DNA from: Cyrtodaria siliqua | Lineage: Eukaryota > Mollusca > Bivalvia > Adapedonta > Hiatellidae | Direction of reading: 5' to 3' | DNA length: 64,000 nucleotides | Assembly (NCBI GenBank): GCA_037043455.1 | Contig: JAWPHD010006805.1 | Span: 72,001-136,000, forward strand | Part shown: positions 20,346-34,800 of the stretch, one piece after another | Layout of the letters: each line of letters starts with the position of its first letter | Position numbering within the stretch: position 1 is the stretch's first letter | Made by a program: the position numbers and the translations under genes | Notes under the pieces: generated by a model | Database searches by the model: none | Told to the model about the DNA's origin: nothing | Seen by the model: the letters and a program-made list of their open reading frames with translations, nothing else

Positions 20346-22810
20346 GTGTGCGCTGTGTGAAGTTATAAATCAAATCATAACACTGTCTGATCTGTCATGT
20401 TTATACCCTGTGTCTTCTCGCTTCTACAGAACATTGTCACATCTCTGCTCCTTTAAAACATATCTTAAACGTTTATATTTCTTTTATATTTTACGTAACC
20501 GTTTTTAACCTGATAATTACAAAAACAATATTTTCATTAAGGCAAATAATCCCGGTTTAAATATACCACAGACAATTATCACATTCACACATAGTGTCAG
20601 TTAATGTTAATCGGCAGATACGATCATTGGCCGACTCATTTCGAGTGAATCCATTGGTTGCTAAAAACGATTGTGGAAGTCAATGTGTGTCATTTTCTTG
20701 TGTATTCCAGTGACACTTAATAATACTTTCCTAGCTATAGATAACTTACCTAAAGTGAAGAATGATCATTTGTTATCAATTTCACACTTAAATTTTAATC
20801 CAAAAAACATTTTGATAAGAATTACATTACCCGGTAGTTTAAATCTACATACTATGCATTGTGTGAACAGCAAAATATAGGTGTCTTGCACAGTGACGTC
20901 GTGACGTCTTACAAGAAACATTTACACACAGACATCTAGCGAGTTATGTTTAGAAATGTTGAAGAAGAACATCAAATAATAGCATCATCTTTCGCGGCAG
21001 ATTATTTAAAGGCACTACAAAACCATTTATCAAAACTATATCCAGGGGTTCACATCATATAATAATGTACGTGCTGATTAAAAGTATAGGTTAGTTCATT
21101 GGTTCTTAAAATACCCGTGACTGAATATGCGTAAAATGAATTATGAGTTGGTAACTCAATTTGACGCTCCAGTTTTGGGCCTTGGTATGGCTGGTTAAAG
21201 ACATTTATATTTGTCTATAGAGTTAGGCTTTTCAAAATATGTAAGTTATATATACAACTCACAGTTTTTTTTTACTTTTTGGGGAAGGAGGTCGGGGCCC
21301 TTTAAAGGGGGGAAAATTTTATGCGAATTTCCAAATTGTTAAAATAAAGAAGAAAAAAAGTGTTTTTTTCAGATGTATTAAGTCGCAGTCTTTCATTTAA
21401 TACTAAATTTACATCAAGAATATGTTTGACGGACATGTTATGGGTGGTCAACCAAGAAACATTTAAATGGAAAAAAAAAGAAAAATGTTTTGTTTTTGAG
21501 GGGAATTTTTTCGAGGGGGTGAATGGGGTCAAATTTCGCTGAATATTTTGGGTAAAAAAAACACTGCCTCATCATCAGTAGGTTTAGAAACTGTGTACAT
21601 TATGTTACATAATTTGGCTGTTGTTGGTGAGATAGCTACTTTAACATGCTACTTTAACATGGTTCTAATATTTGATGGTCTTCTTCAACATTTCTAACAT
21701 TGGTAAAATCTAAAAAATTAAAACAAAAGCAAAATGGTCATCGCCTAATGAAGAAAGCCAGTTTGTTTCTAAACAGTGAAATACATTCTTTATCACCGAA
21801 TAACAATAAAGAAAATTAATTGTCTAAAAAGGAAATTGTGTACACTTTCTATCAGTATATGATTTCTGAAATCGGTAAACATATATAATTCGTACAATTA
21901 AAATTTAAACCACAGCTTGTTTTGCATATAGCCGATACGCATTATGATTAAATTCTCTCAATAAACCAAAAATGATAGATACAGGACAAGACGAATTGAA
22001 CTGAATTGGGGTTTTAAGGCGCACCAACACATGAAAGGTTATATGGCGCCTAACAGGAATGAACATGCCAGGCTCATCCTCCATGTACATCGAGATAAAA
22101 TATGGAAAACGGGCCTAGAACCTTCTCACCCTGAACTGCAGAGTTCAGTTGCTGCAAATTCTATTGTAGACACTCCATTTACGCTGGAGCCACATTATAG
22201 TTGTTCTGCCACTGCTCTAGTCATGAGCAAGATGGCACCTGAAACAATGCAGGGGTAATGATGAAGAACAAAAAATGATAAAATGAACATGAATTTGGGG
22301 GGTAGGGAGGGGAAGGGGTGGGCGGTTCTACCCCTCTGCCTTCCTCTCCACGGGATCTGCAGTGGCCCTATTCTGTGTCCCGTAACCAAACAGGTCCCCA
22401 GGCCCGGCAGAGACGACAACCATAGTTGGCTATACTGCTATATTTACTTCAATGTTTCAAGACCATATATATATAAAAACCCTGGCTGAAACAAGCGCCC
22501 CGAACAATAGGTCGAATTGTCTTGGGACGAAAACGCGTTGATAAAAATGCATGCGATAGCTCAGTGAGCTGTACACAACCTACGAATTACATAACTCCGT
22601 AGTTTTGTATAAACTGCAAATACCAAGTATTCAAAAAAAACTCAACCTTTAAACAGTTTATTCAACAATATTGCGATTTTAGAGCTAACTTAAATTTCGC
22701 AAGTTTACTTTTTTTGTTTACTTTTTGGCGGCTCCCTTCCAAATGAAGAGCGCAAAGGGGAGATCACTTCACTAACGTCGACTACGTGTACTTCCTGTTA
22801 GATTTTCAAC
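20346..22810. promoter_or_regulatory. Divergent intergenic region between CHEK1 and SPCS2
   Basis: 2.46 kb separates the two start codons, which point away from each other. Upstream of CHEK1 are two minus-strand CCAAT boxes (ATTGG on plus at 20626-20630 and 20653-20657), 27 bp apart; paired CCAAT boxes bound by NF-Y are common in cell-cycle gene promoters. Just upstream of SPCS2 an ETS-like ACTTCCTG lies at 22790-22797. A dispersed repeat (21992-22430) sits in the middle. Transcription starts are not visible from sequence. Confidence 0.5.
21992..22430 (-). mobile_element. Dispersed ~420-bp repeat, copy 1
   Basis: Inverted relative to copies at 38735-39165 and 42300-42718. Shared words: GGCGCCATATAACC, GATGTACATGGAGGATGAGC and the GTAGGCAGAGGGGTAGAA region. 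A conceptual translation is partly open in all copies, but the frame is not consistent and no protein domain is recognised. Confidence 0.75.
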
Positions 22811-22819
22811 ATGGCAAAG
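22811..22819 (+). CDS. SPCS2: SPCS2 coding exon 1 (Met-Ala-Lys)
   Basis: A 9-nt coding part, ATGGCAAAG, followed by a consensus donor GTAAGT at 22820. The start context CAACATGG (A at -3, G at +4) is strong. It was chosen because it lies upstream of the conserved exons with a matching phase and is the only good ATG-plus-donor found. Confidence 0.8.
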
Positions 22820-25800
22820 GTAAGTTTTTATTTAAAGTCCTCTTTTGAGTATACATTTTTTCCTTTATATAGAGTTAAATCTTCACTGAGTCATCCTTGT
22901 AAAGTGCGTTTCAATATATGTATGTTTTTATACGTTATTGATATAATTTCGACAGATAGGAGATTTATTTCTTGACATCTGTTCCGAGTCTGTGCTGGCC
23001 CAGTGGCTGGTAAATGGATGCCAGTGCCGGCTTACGTTACTGGTGCACATTATTGGTAGCCCGGTTATATGCCGCGTTGTGACTGTTTGGCCCGGTTTTC
23101 ACTTGATTCATTTGGGGTGATTGCGCGTGCATACACGGCATATGCCGCATATTCCGGATAAAATAGCGCGGCACATTTCGGTACAAGGTGGCGGTATTGA
23201 GGTACCCTATTCCTGCCTGATTGCATGTGCCAAAACGGTGCACCGATTACATGACCGGCTTAATCCGGCATATCACGATCGGCATACGAATAAAATGCAC
23301 CCTACAATTCTATATTATTCATATCAATATTTCACTGTCAAATGTGGAATTCATAACTTTCACATGACATCATCAAAATAATTTGACCAATCAGTTTTCA
23401 GTAAAATAAAAAAACTCTAGATTCTGGTAGTGGGTAAACTCAGTGTTTATCGTTGATGCTCAACTGACTTTAGGCCTTAATAAAACTAATTTTTATGATA
23501 ATTATTTTAAAAGCATTATTTTTGTGTTACATCTATGTATCTTCTTTTAGTGCCGTCTGAATTTTATTACACCATTTTGGATACATTTAATTTAAATTAT
23601 GGTCTAATATTTTGATTTTTCATATAGCGATTGAGGATAATGTCCGAGTAAACCCCTTTATTTTCACCTACTGAATATCTCAAAATCTCGGAAATTTGTA
23701 ACTAAGGATGTGAAAGTTATGAATCCTGATGGCGTCATTAATCTTGCGTTTTTGCACGAAGTGTAACAAAACTGGAAATTTCTCCATCTTGACTGCAGAA
23801 TATGAAGTCACTATCCTGGCGTTACCAGTTCTCGATGGTCTAAGCGATCGCTGATACAAAGTGAACACAAACACGCATCTTACTTGCCTCAATTTTCCTC
23901 AAACGTAATCCAATTCAGTTGCAACAAAACAGCAGTTACCAATAAAGTTCCCATCTTTTCAATTTCAAAAGTTCAAAATGTGACGTGTCGGTTGAACTTC
24001 TTTTTAAATTGAAAAAATGCGAACTTATTGGTAACTTTGCTGTTTTGACGCAACTGAATTGGCTTATCGCTGGAGGAAAATTGAGAAAGGTAAGACGCGA
24101 TCGCTTAGACCATCAAGAACTGGTAACACCAGGATACTGGGCCAATATCACGGTCGAGATTGTGAAGTCGCAAGGTTGGAACATAAACGCTAGATTCATT
24201 TTGCATTGTCACCTTGCAGTTGGTTTTAGTAATAGATTCATGTAGATAGTCTGTTATTTTAAATAGTTCTTGTTTTTGCACTGTTTTTTTGTTGTTTTTT
24301 TGAGTGGGTGGTGAGTGAGTGGATGTGCTTTGACACTCTTTTTTGAAAATAAGTTTACATACATGTATTTATTATAGGAGTATGGACAGATTTAGTATAC
24401 TGAAGACTTATAATATGATCATAGTTACTTCCCTTTGATACGCATACAACATTTGCAGTCTAAAGTTATGAAAGAAAGAAGCGGACATTCTAAGCGTTAA
24501 TTTGAGGTAGTTTCTGGATTATACGTAATTATAACAGTTAATACCAGTCTGAAATTTAACCGATTGTTTATTTGTCATAACAATATTAGATCTACCCTTG
24601 TCAATGTTTGCAAGTGTATTATTCCTTTCTGTATTTTCAGACCGTGTTCATTGTGTTCAAATAAAGATCAACAAATAGACCACGTTCTTATTTATGAACA
24701 CGGTCTCAAATTAACGCTTAGAATGTCCGCTTCTTTCTTTCATAACTTTAGACTGCAAATGTCGTATGCGTATCAAAGGGAAGTAACTATGATCATATTA
24801 TAAGGCGTCAGTATACTATATCTGTCCATACTCCTATATTTATACTAAATTAAAAGCATTCTGAATTGCTGGGTGGTAAACATCATTCAAAAAAAAGTGA
24901 GGAATATTAGAATTAAAAAAAGATTCAATAAACGGAGCCCCATGTAATTGTTTGGACCCAATGAGTGATCACCCATCAAATGAGGGGTAACATCTTGTTT
25001 TCACTAGATAGAACTGAGGGGTAATCACATAAATATGTAATCCTTAATGTCATAACTAAGGGTAAAATCTCAATTTTACAGCTGTCGTGTGAGACTGGTA
25101 TAAGGGTATTTTTGAGGACATAACAGCACCTTACTCAATACAGGTAGTCGTATGAAGTTGAACAAATTGCCATGTCTTATTATCTTTAAAAGTGAAAACT
25201 TACAGTTTTAAACCAAGTCCAGTTTTCCACAGTTTTTCAGGACAATTTTAGAATGTTGTGACTTTTCTTCGCGAAGACATCATCACTTGAAGCACTTAAT
25301 AATATATGTTTATGATTTGTTCGGGGCTCGATATCGAGACAACTGATCTTGGTGGAAAAAATATTAGATAAAAAAATCTATAAAATATACATTCTGTATA
25401 AAAGAAACAAATCCAGATTTGAATGTTTTGCTCTTGTGACTAAAGATGGTTTCAATTTTAGGTGGAAAACGCCAATGGAAAGGTCAGTTCTATATATGAT
25501 TTGGTGAAAGTTATTTTAAAAACATGTATATAAAAGTAAAATGTCATAACATTACATATATATTTTATTATCCCACTTACTTGTAATACCCTCGTTTGTT
25601 AAAGTTTTCTTAATGTTTTCCTACCGTGGTATTTCACATTTTAAGGACTCTTTAGGTGTGGACTGTCACCAGAATGGAAGCTGAAGTAGCTACAGAGGAA
25701 GACATCCAGCCGTTATTCTCATGAATACACATGTTTCTGTTAGATAAATTATTTCAGTAAATAAATATTAAAGGACACACAGAAATCTTGAAGTTTTTAT

Positions 25801-28800
25801 CACGTATTAAAATTAGCGTCTGAATTTATTTATTAATCCAGTATCATTTTTTAATTTTAAACCTGTTTGCATATAATTAAATACAATTTTGAGTTTTCAT
25901 TTTTAGCTCGACTTTTTCGAAGAAAGAAAAAAAAAGCTACTGTCATCACTTGGTCGTCGTCTGTGTCCGGTTAAAGTTTTACATGTATCTCCGAAACTGC
26001 TTTACATAATGGATTGAAACTTCACACATGTATTTGGCATCATTAGACAACATCATAGAGCCTGTTTCTATAACTCATGCTTTTATTTTAACAGAATTAT
26101 GGCCCCTTTTATACTTTGAAAATTTGGTTAAAGTTTTGTATGTAAGCTTGTTTCTCGAAAACTTATTAACAGAATGGATTGAGACATATTCAGCATCATT
26201 AACCATATTGGTTTAAAAAAAATTGTCAGCTTTTCAACTTAGTCTTTTTCTAATTTAAATGTTTCATTTTATCTTAACTTCCTGTAAAGAATTCAATGAC
26301 ACATCACACATGCATTTACTTTCAAATGAAAAACTCAGAGATAAGTGCCATAATTATGTTAGGCAATTTAAAAGCAGAATTATGCCTTTGAACTTAGTTT
26401 CCAAATAAATAGACAAGGCTTCGGAAGTCGAGCGTCTGCCCCAACAGGTTTTGCTTCTTGTTTCTTCTACCATAGGTTTATATATATTATTGGTGCAATA
26501 TAATCAACAGTTAGTAACATGCAAAAACAGTGCATTATACTGTGCTTATAATTAATATTAATGATTGAACAAGTGCATGTTGTGTAGGAAAACGGCATGC
26601 GGAGATTTTTAAAAAAAAATATCAAGATTGCTGTGTTTGATAATTTTGAACAATAGTTTTGCTACATTGTTGTGAAGCATGACTTGCCAATGTTCTTACT
26701 CTTTTTGGCTAAACATTAGATTGGTAACTGAACATTAGATATGTAACTGAAGTTTTCCTGATTAATGTTGAGAAGTAAGTCTTAAAGGACAGCCGAGATG
26801 ATTGGGTGGTGGCTATTCTCACTATAATTATATTCTTGTTTGCAGGAATCTTCTCCAGACCTCGACTCGTCTAAGGTTTATCATTAATTAAATGGCAGTG
26901 GAGTATCGGGCTTTCAAAACAATCACTTATACATGTACCAAAAATAAATGGCTCATACCTGGGGTTGCTTTTCATGACTATTGTGATTCTGGTGCATTAC
27001 CATGTCAGATCGGTGCACAGAACGAATTATAACCATATGTTCTACATAATTACATGCTACTCCACGATGTTTTCTACAGATCACTGAATCACTATCAATT
27101 TTGGCACACATAAGTATCACGACATGTGATTCTTATATGATTATGATACTTAAATAAAAGGAGCAATATTTTTATATGAAACTTTTTGTGTCATATGACA
27201 ATCATATAGTATTAAGTTGACAATAATAATTTTCATGAAAATTATACGAAAAATTGTGATTTAAAAACAAAACGTTATTCTCATATGAAAATTATATACT
27301 GCTATTAATATATAAATATCATTGTTTTGGTTTGGATCTTCAATGTTCAAATTTTAAAGTGTGATAAAAAAAAATAACACGTGGTACATTAGCTTTCATA
27401 TGGAACGCATTGTGTAGGTCTGTACAGAATACATACATGTAAATTATGTGGCACACAAATGGATATATGTGTTATTAATATAAATGACCATAATATCAGG
27501 TCAACATGAATTTGTTCATTAATAAACACGTCAGTTACAGCATGGGCATGACACCTAGAGTAGCCGCTTATATACATGTAGCTGTGTATTAATTCATTCA
27601 TAATCATTCAGGATCACATGTTTCGACTAATATTCATCCCCACACTTTAAAAAAGGTTTAGGGGATATTGTTAATGCCTCCATTTTGTCCGTCTATCTGT
27701 CCGTCCATTACCATATCCTCCCAAACCACTGAGCAGAATTCAACAAAATTTAGTGTACGACTACCCCACATGATAACATTGGCAGGGAAACAGATTGGCA
27801 CTCGCCCAGTAGCGCATGGCGAGTAAAAAATGGCCTGGGCGACTAAAATGTGACTTTCACGTGACCAGGTGGCGACCAAAAATATTCAAATCCAAAAAAC
27901 GGCAAGGGAAGTAATTCATTGGGGAAAAAAAGTACCCCGCAGATGTTTTTTAGTCCCGTGAACTACGTACTTTTGACTGAAATAAATAGACAAACCCTAA
28001 ACTAAATAATAATAATAAAACAAACAATCTTTTGTTTTTATTTTCACAACAGTTTGTTGACTCATTTTTACTGCGAAAACAAGACAATGTTCGAGATGTT
28101 GCGATGTACGGTTTATAGCACTTTTTGTGTTCTGGGTATCAAAGAACAATCTTGTTCTAGTTACCATTTTTAAGATCTTCCTCAATTCAGGAAATGAAAG
28201 TCAATATTTGGAACTTTAATGAATAAATATTCAACTGTATAATAAGATTATATTATTAATAATAAATTTACAAGATCATTATGCATCCATCAGTTGGGTA
28301 AGCTAGCTTGGTGGCTGTGTCAGTGCATGGCGATGATGTAGTAGTAGCTTCCATGCTATCGTCCTGTATTCAGCAGGTTGCAGATTATGGTATTGTGTAA
28401 TTACTCAACCAGAAGTGCCATTCCCATTTGCAAAATCGCTGACGCATAGCAAATTGACGCCTCCATTTTAGAGTTATTGCCCTTGGTAATATCAAAATTA
28501 GAGAATTTGAGCTTGGTCACACAACTTATTTAGAACAAAAACATTCTACAAATGCATTGTAATAAATTAATTACATAAGTAATTTTTACATGAAACTAGC
28601 AATTACTGACGGACACAAACATTTTACATATCGGTAACGAGGTTTGTGTCCTGTCCGTAAATGCAATTATTGTTTTGTATTGCTAGTAACTGAAATGCAC
28701 TAATCCCCAAAATATATCAGTGTACTACTAAAATGCAATATTTTGCACTAAATGACCTAATCAAAATCAGAAGGATGGTCGAATCTTAAACAGACCCAAC

Positions 28801-31800
28801 AAAAATTATAAATTAACGTAGTTGCTGATGTGCAAATACGCTCCCTAGTCGGCCGACAATATCGTCTTCGTTTATTCCCCTACCCTTGAATATGACATTG
28901 CAACGGAGAATAATTTGTGAGATGGTCTGCTTTTATGACAATGAGACCCACAGAGAGATTACACACTGGTCATTTCATCATTAAAGACAATAATGTGTGC
29001 TTTTTAGGTGAAAATGTATTTGTAATGTTGTGCATACAGTGTATTGTTATAAACATGCTGCTATATTGGCTATAAAGTGGATTGAACCTGTAAATAAACC
29101 TATACTTTTAATCTGCACATATACATTTTTCTATTACCTGAACATCCGGATAGAGTTTTGATGAACGGTTTGCAATGTAGTGTAATTTGCTGTTATTTTG
29201 CAGGTTATTTCTTTAAGAAATACATTATTACAAATATTATACAGTTTCAAGTTCTCATGTTTTAATAGCATGATTTAAAAAACAAGACATTTTTTACTAA
29301 AATATTTTTTATTGAACAATTGTTCAGGAAAAGCAAAAGAATACAATTTCTTTTAATGCATGAACATGCGCAAAAAGACCTCAAGGTGAGATAAATGCTT
29401 CAGGATTATAGAATCTTCCTTTAAAAAGTGATATAAACCATTATCCAACTTACATTTTCTACCTTGCCTTACAGCGTATTAATAAAACGTGTGTGACATA
29501 ATATGTTCATGTGTTATTTCTATATTTCAGTGGAACAAAATAGATGAGAAACCTATTAAAATAGACAAGTGGGACTCCGCGGCCCTGAAGAATGCACTTG
29601 ACGACGGCGCTAAAAAGGTTTGGAGAGTCTTTATAAATGATAACTCATTGTCGTCAATCCTTTCATATTAAAGAAGGCTTACAGCATAATAAAGATTAAC
29701 AAATCTTTCATGGGGCTTATATGTTTAATTAGATAAATAATGTGTTATTCTGAAATGAATGCAAAAATATGTTGTAAAAATCAAGGCATTGTATAACACT
29801 GATAATAGTTATGCATGTAATGTTGTAGATATGCCAGCTGCTGCAGTAGCTCAGTCATTAAGGCCTTAATTGCAATGTTGTAGATATGCTAGCTGCTGCA
29901 TTAGCTCAGTCAAGCCTTAATTGTAATGTTGTAGATATGCAAGCTGCTGCAGTAGCTCAGTCATTAAGGCCTTAATTGTAATGTTGTAGATATGCCAGCT
30001 GCTGCAGTAGCTCAGCAATTAAGGCCTTAATTGTAATGTTGTAGATATGCCAGCTGCTGCAGTAGCTCAGTAATTCAGTTGTAATGTTGTAGATATGCCA
30101 GCTGCTGCAGTAGCTCAGTCATTGAGGCCTTAATTGTAATGTTGTAGATATGCCAAGGCTGCAGTAGCTCAGTAATTCAGGCCTTAATTTTAATGTTGTA
30201 GATATGCCAGCTGCTGCAGTAGCTCAGTCATTAAGGCCTTAATTGTAATGTTGTTGATATGCCACTGCTGCAGTAGCTCAGTCATTAAGGCCTTAATTGT
30301 AATGTTGTAGATATGCCAGCTGCTGCACTAGCTCAGTAATTCAGGCCTTAATTGTAATGTTGTAGATATGCCAGCTGCTGCAGTAACTCAGTCATTAAGG
30401 CCTTAATTGTAATGTAGATATGCCAGCTGCTGCAGAGCTCCATCATTAAGGCCGTAAATGTAATGTTGTAGATATGCCAGCTGCTGCAGTAGCTCAGTCA
30501 TTAAGGCCTTAATTGTAATGTTTGTAGATATGCCAGCTGCTGCAGTAGCTCAGTCATTAAGGCCTTAATTGTAATGTTGTAGATATGCCACTGCTGCAGT
30601 AGCTCAGTCATTAAGGCCTTAATTGTAATGTAGATATGCCAGCTACTGCAGTAGCTCAGTAATTAAGGCCTTACTTGTAATGTTGTAGATATGCCAGCTG
30701 CTGCAGTAGCTCAGTCATTTAGGCCTTAATTGTAATGTTGTAGATATGCCAGCTGCTGCAGTAGCTCAGTAATTAAGACCTTAATTGTAATGTTGTAGAT
30801 ATGCCAGCTACTGCAGAGCTCCATCATGAAGGCCGTAAATGTAATGTTGTAGATATGCCAGCTGCTGCAGTAGCTCAGTCATTAAGGCCTTAATTGTAAT
30901 GTTTGTAGATATGCCAGCTGCTGCAGTAGCTCAGTCATTAAGGCCTTAATTGTAATGTTGTAGATATGCCACTGCTGCAGTAGCTCAGTCATTAAGGCCT
31001 TAATTGTAATGTAGATATGCCAGCTACTGCAGTAGCTCAGTCATTAAGGCCTTAATTGTAATGTAGATATGCCAGCTGCTGCAGTAGCTCAGTCATTAAG
31101 GCCTTAATTGTAATGTTGTAGATATGCCAGCTGCTGCAGTAGCTCAGTCATTAAGACCTTAATTGTAATGTTGTAGATAGGCCAGCTACTGCAGTAGCTC
31201 AGTAATTAAGGCCTTACTTGTAATGTTGTAGATATGCCAGTTGCTGCAGTAACTCAGTCATTAAGGCCTTAATTGTAATGTTGTAGATATGCCAGCTGCT
31301 GCAGTAGCTCAGTCATTAAGACCTTAATTGTAATGTAGATATGCCAGCTGCTGCAGTAGCTCAAGTCAATAAGGGCTTAATTGTAATGCAGATATGCCAG
31401 CTGCTGCAGTAGCTCAGTCATTGAGGCCTTAATTGTAATGTAGATATGCCAGCTGCTGCAGTAGCTCAGCCATTAAAGCCTTAATTGTAATGTAGATATG
31501 CCAGATGCTGCAGTAGCTCAGCCATTGAGGCCTTAATTGTAATGTAGTTATGCCAGCTGCTGCAGTAGCTCAGTCATTGAGGCCTTAATTGTAATGTAGA
31601 TATGCCAGCTGCTGCAGTAGCTCAGCCACTAAGGCCTTAATTGTAATGTAGATATGCCAGCTGCTGCAGTAGCGCAGTCATTGAGGCCTTAATTGTAATG
31701 TAGATATGCCAGCTGCTGCAGTAGCTCAGTCATTGAGGCCTTAATTGTAATGTAGATATGCCAGCTGCTGCAGTAGCTCAGTCATTGAGGCCTTAATTGT

Positions 31801-34800
31801 AATGTAGATATGCCAGCTGCTGCAGTAGCTCAGCCATTAAGGCCTTAATTGTAATGTTGTAGATATGCCAGCTGCTGCAGTAGCTCAGTCATTGAGGCCT
31901 TAATTGTAATGTAGATATGCCAGCTGCTGCAGTAGCTCAGCCATTAAGGCCTTAATTGTAATGTTGTAGATATGCCAGCTGCTGCAGTAGCTCAGTCATT
32001 GAGGCCTTAATTGTAATGTTGTAGATATGCCAGCTGCTGCAGTAGCTCTGTCATTAAGGCCTTAATTGTAATGTTGTTGATATGCCAGCTGCTGCAGTAG
32101 CTCAGCCATTAAGGCCTTAATTGTAATGTTGTAGATATGCCAGCTGCTGCAGTAGCTCAGCCATTAAGGCCTTACTTGTAATGTTGTAGATATGCCAGCT
32201 GCTGCAGTAACTCCATCATTAAGGCCTTAAATGTAATGTAGATATGCCAGCTGCTGCAGTAGCTCCATCATTGAGGCCTTAATTGTAATGTTGTAGATAT
32301 GCCAGCTGCTGCAGTAGCTCAGTCATTAAGGCCTTTAATAATTGTGCTTTAGAGGTGCAGACATATGCCTGCCTGAGCTTGATTCCTGAGAATTTCTTGT
32401 GTCTTATCGCCATTCTTCATTATACCTCTGCAAACAGGGTATATATAGGAGTCACTCGGTCACTTGGTTGGCCGGCCGGTCTGGACGTCGCACTGTTTCA
32501 GTATGAATCTACACTTCGTTTTGAGTGTTTCAGTATTAATCAAACATTTTATTTAGAGTCTTTCAGTATGAATCTAACAATTCCTTTTTAATTGCTTCAG
32601 TATCGATCAAACACTTCATTTTGAGTGTTTCGATATGAATCGAAGACTATTTTGAGTGTTTCAATATGAATCAAACACTTTTACTTTTTATGACCCCGCC
32701 ATTCGAAGACATGGTCAAATGGTATATGGGTACAATGTCTCGGCCAAGTTGGATAATCAGCCCCAGCAGTTCCAGAGTTATAGCCCTTGGAATAATAAAA
32801 AGTTGTGAATTTAATGGTGTTCGCACTCTAACTTGGGTAATTGTTATCAGATCTTCAAACTTGCTCAAATGGTATATTGGGATGTCAGAAAAGTTGTAGG
32901 TCACAGATAAGAGGTCATAGGCAGGAGACTTGACACATTCACAGACAGTGAGCATTCAAACTAATTTTGTGCACTGTTTCATTATAATTTGAACCTATAT
33001 TTGCAGGTGATGTTGGACAAGTTTGGGTTCTTAGAGAGTCATCAACTGATGGACATGCGGCTGTTGATCTGCACCGTTGCTGTGGGATTTGCCATGTTTG
33101 CCCTCATCTGGGATTACTTCAACCCATTCCCGCTATCTAGACCCATGCTTATTGTGTGTGTTCTCTCGTATCCTTTCAAAATAACTCGGCTAAAAGTCAG
33201 GCTGGCCGCTGCTGATGAACTATAAGTAAAATATCAGGATTTATTCTAAACATACCGGTAAAATCGTGATTTATTTTCCAGCGACGGCAACGGGTCACTG
33301 TCTCAGGAACTGCACTAGAGACTAAAGAGACTTTAAATTCAGTCATAGTTGTGACTTAGGTAATACAACTTAGTGTGATGTAGCAAATCCGGGTGTGACC
33401 TTGACCCTCCAGGCAAAGGGCTTATAACTTACATACGTAATTTTTACATTCAAGTTTTTACATGTAATTTATAATTTCAGAGCTAAAATGGTTACTAGAC
33501 CACCAGATAAAATCACTAGACCTGCTCAAAATTTAATTCAATTCTTAGTTCCTTTTCATGAGTTATAAATACATTTTGAAGATATCACCACATTTCTTAT
33601 GTATGCAAGGTTATCCATGCACATAAACAACATCTTGATCAAGACTGCTAGAAAACTAATAAATACGGAAAACACTCATTTTGTTTACTGAGGCAATTGT
33701 TAATAATTCCCTATAGGCATTTATTTAAACATAAAGCTACAGAGTCCCTATATCAATCGATTTCTTCTTTGTAGGCGTGTCTTTATTTGTAACTTCATGT
33801 TCACCAGCTCATGTCGAAATCGGGTATTTAAGCGAGCAAATATAGCGTAGGAAATCATTTACTGTATATACATCGACCAGGGCACAGTATTATTTACAGA
33901 AAAAAAAGAGTTAGCTTCTTTCGGTGCTCGAACACACGAACTTCTGATTTCAAGTCCGGTGCTCTATCCCCTGAACTACAACGCTACTTGAGAAAATCGT
34001 ATACTAACTGCCATTTATTATGAGGCAAAATAACTTAACATATTTGAACGCAACTAACGATGGATCACTAAATATGTAGTCCATATTGTCGCAAGTGTAA
34101 ATTAACATTGCCTGGTGTAATACTGTATGTTATTAATATGAAACTAATACTTCGCCTCAAATCAACCAAAGCTCGACTTGTTATTTAGCGCCTGATGAGC
34201 TTGTATGCGCGCGCTTGTTATTACGTAATGCCTATTTAGTGTTAAAACTGCTACAACATACCATTAATTAGCAGTGGTCTAGTGGTTCAGCGTACAACTT
34301 TCAAAACTTACAAGTGCAAGGCTGTGATTCAAATCCCGTTCCGGGCAACTGTTTTTTAATCACATATATTTTGGAGCCGTATATTTATCGATGTTACCTG
34401 TACGGAGACTAAAAAAAATGTGACATTTTACGCATCGACTTCTCCTTATATACCGACTTTTGGGGTGTTCGTCGATTTGAAACTACTTCACACGTGACTC
34501 ATTCATATTCATGAGTTATTACCAGTTAAAATAGGGCGTGTACAGCTTTAAGGAAATATCAGGATTTTAAACGTTAGAAAATCCTTTCACTACACAACCT
34601 ATCAATTTGTATAATTTATTTTTTATTTTAGCACATTTTTTACTAGCCAATCGGAATAAACATTTTGTAGAATTTTTACTGGCCTTGAGCTACCGGACTA
34701 GTGTTAATTTAAGACCTGGATTTATATATTGTGTAATGTATATATTGTGTAATGTATATATTGTGTAATGTATATACTGTGTAATGTATATATTGTGTAA

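Larger units (their letters stand above)
22820..25461 (+). other. SPCS2 intron 1
   Basis: It holds two long inverted repeats (23812-24140 and 24373-24838), listed separately. 22960-23330 has many GCCG/CGGC words (TATGCCGC, CCGGCTTAATCCGGCAT) unlike the AT-rich surroundings. No exon was recognised. Confidence 0.6.
33168..34719 (+). other. SPCS2 intron 5, proximal part
   Basis: AT-rich sequence with two tRNA-like pieces at about 33908-33992 (minus) and 34268-34352 (plus). No exon was seen. Confidence 0.5.

Noticed and set aside
22031..22258. Small gene with HARLILHVHRDKIWK
   Set aside because: The same frame is found in two other copies of a dispersed repeat (38933-39145, 42448-42663), so it is repeat-borne; no domain recognised.
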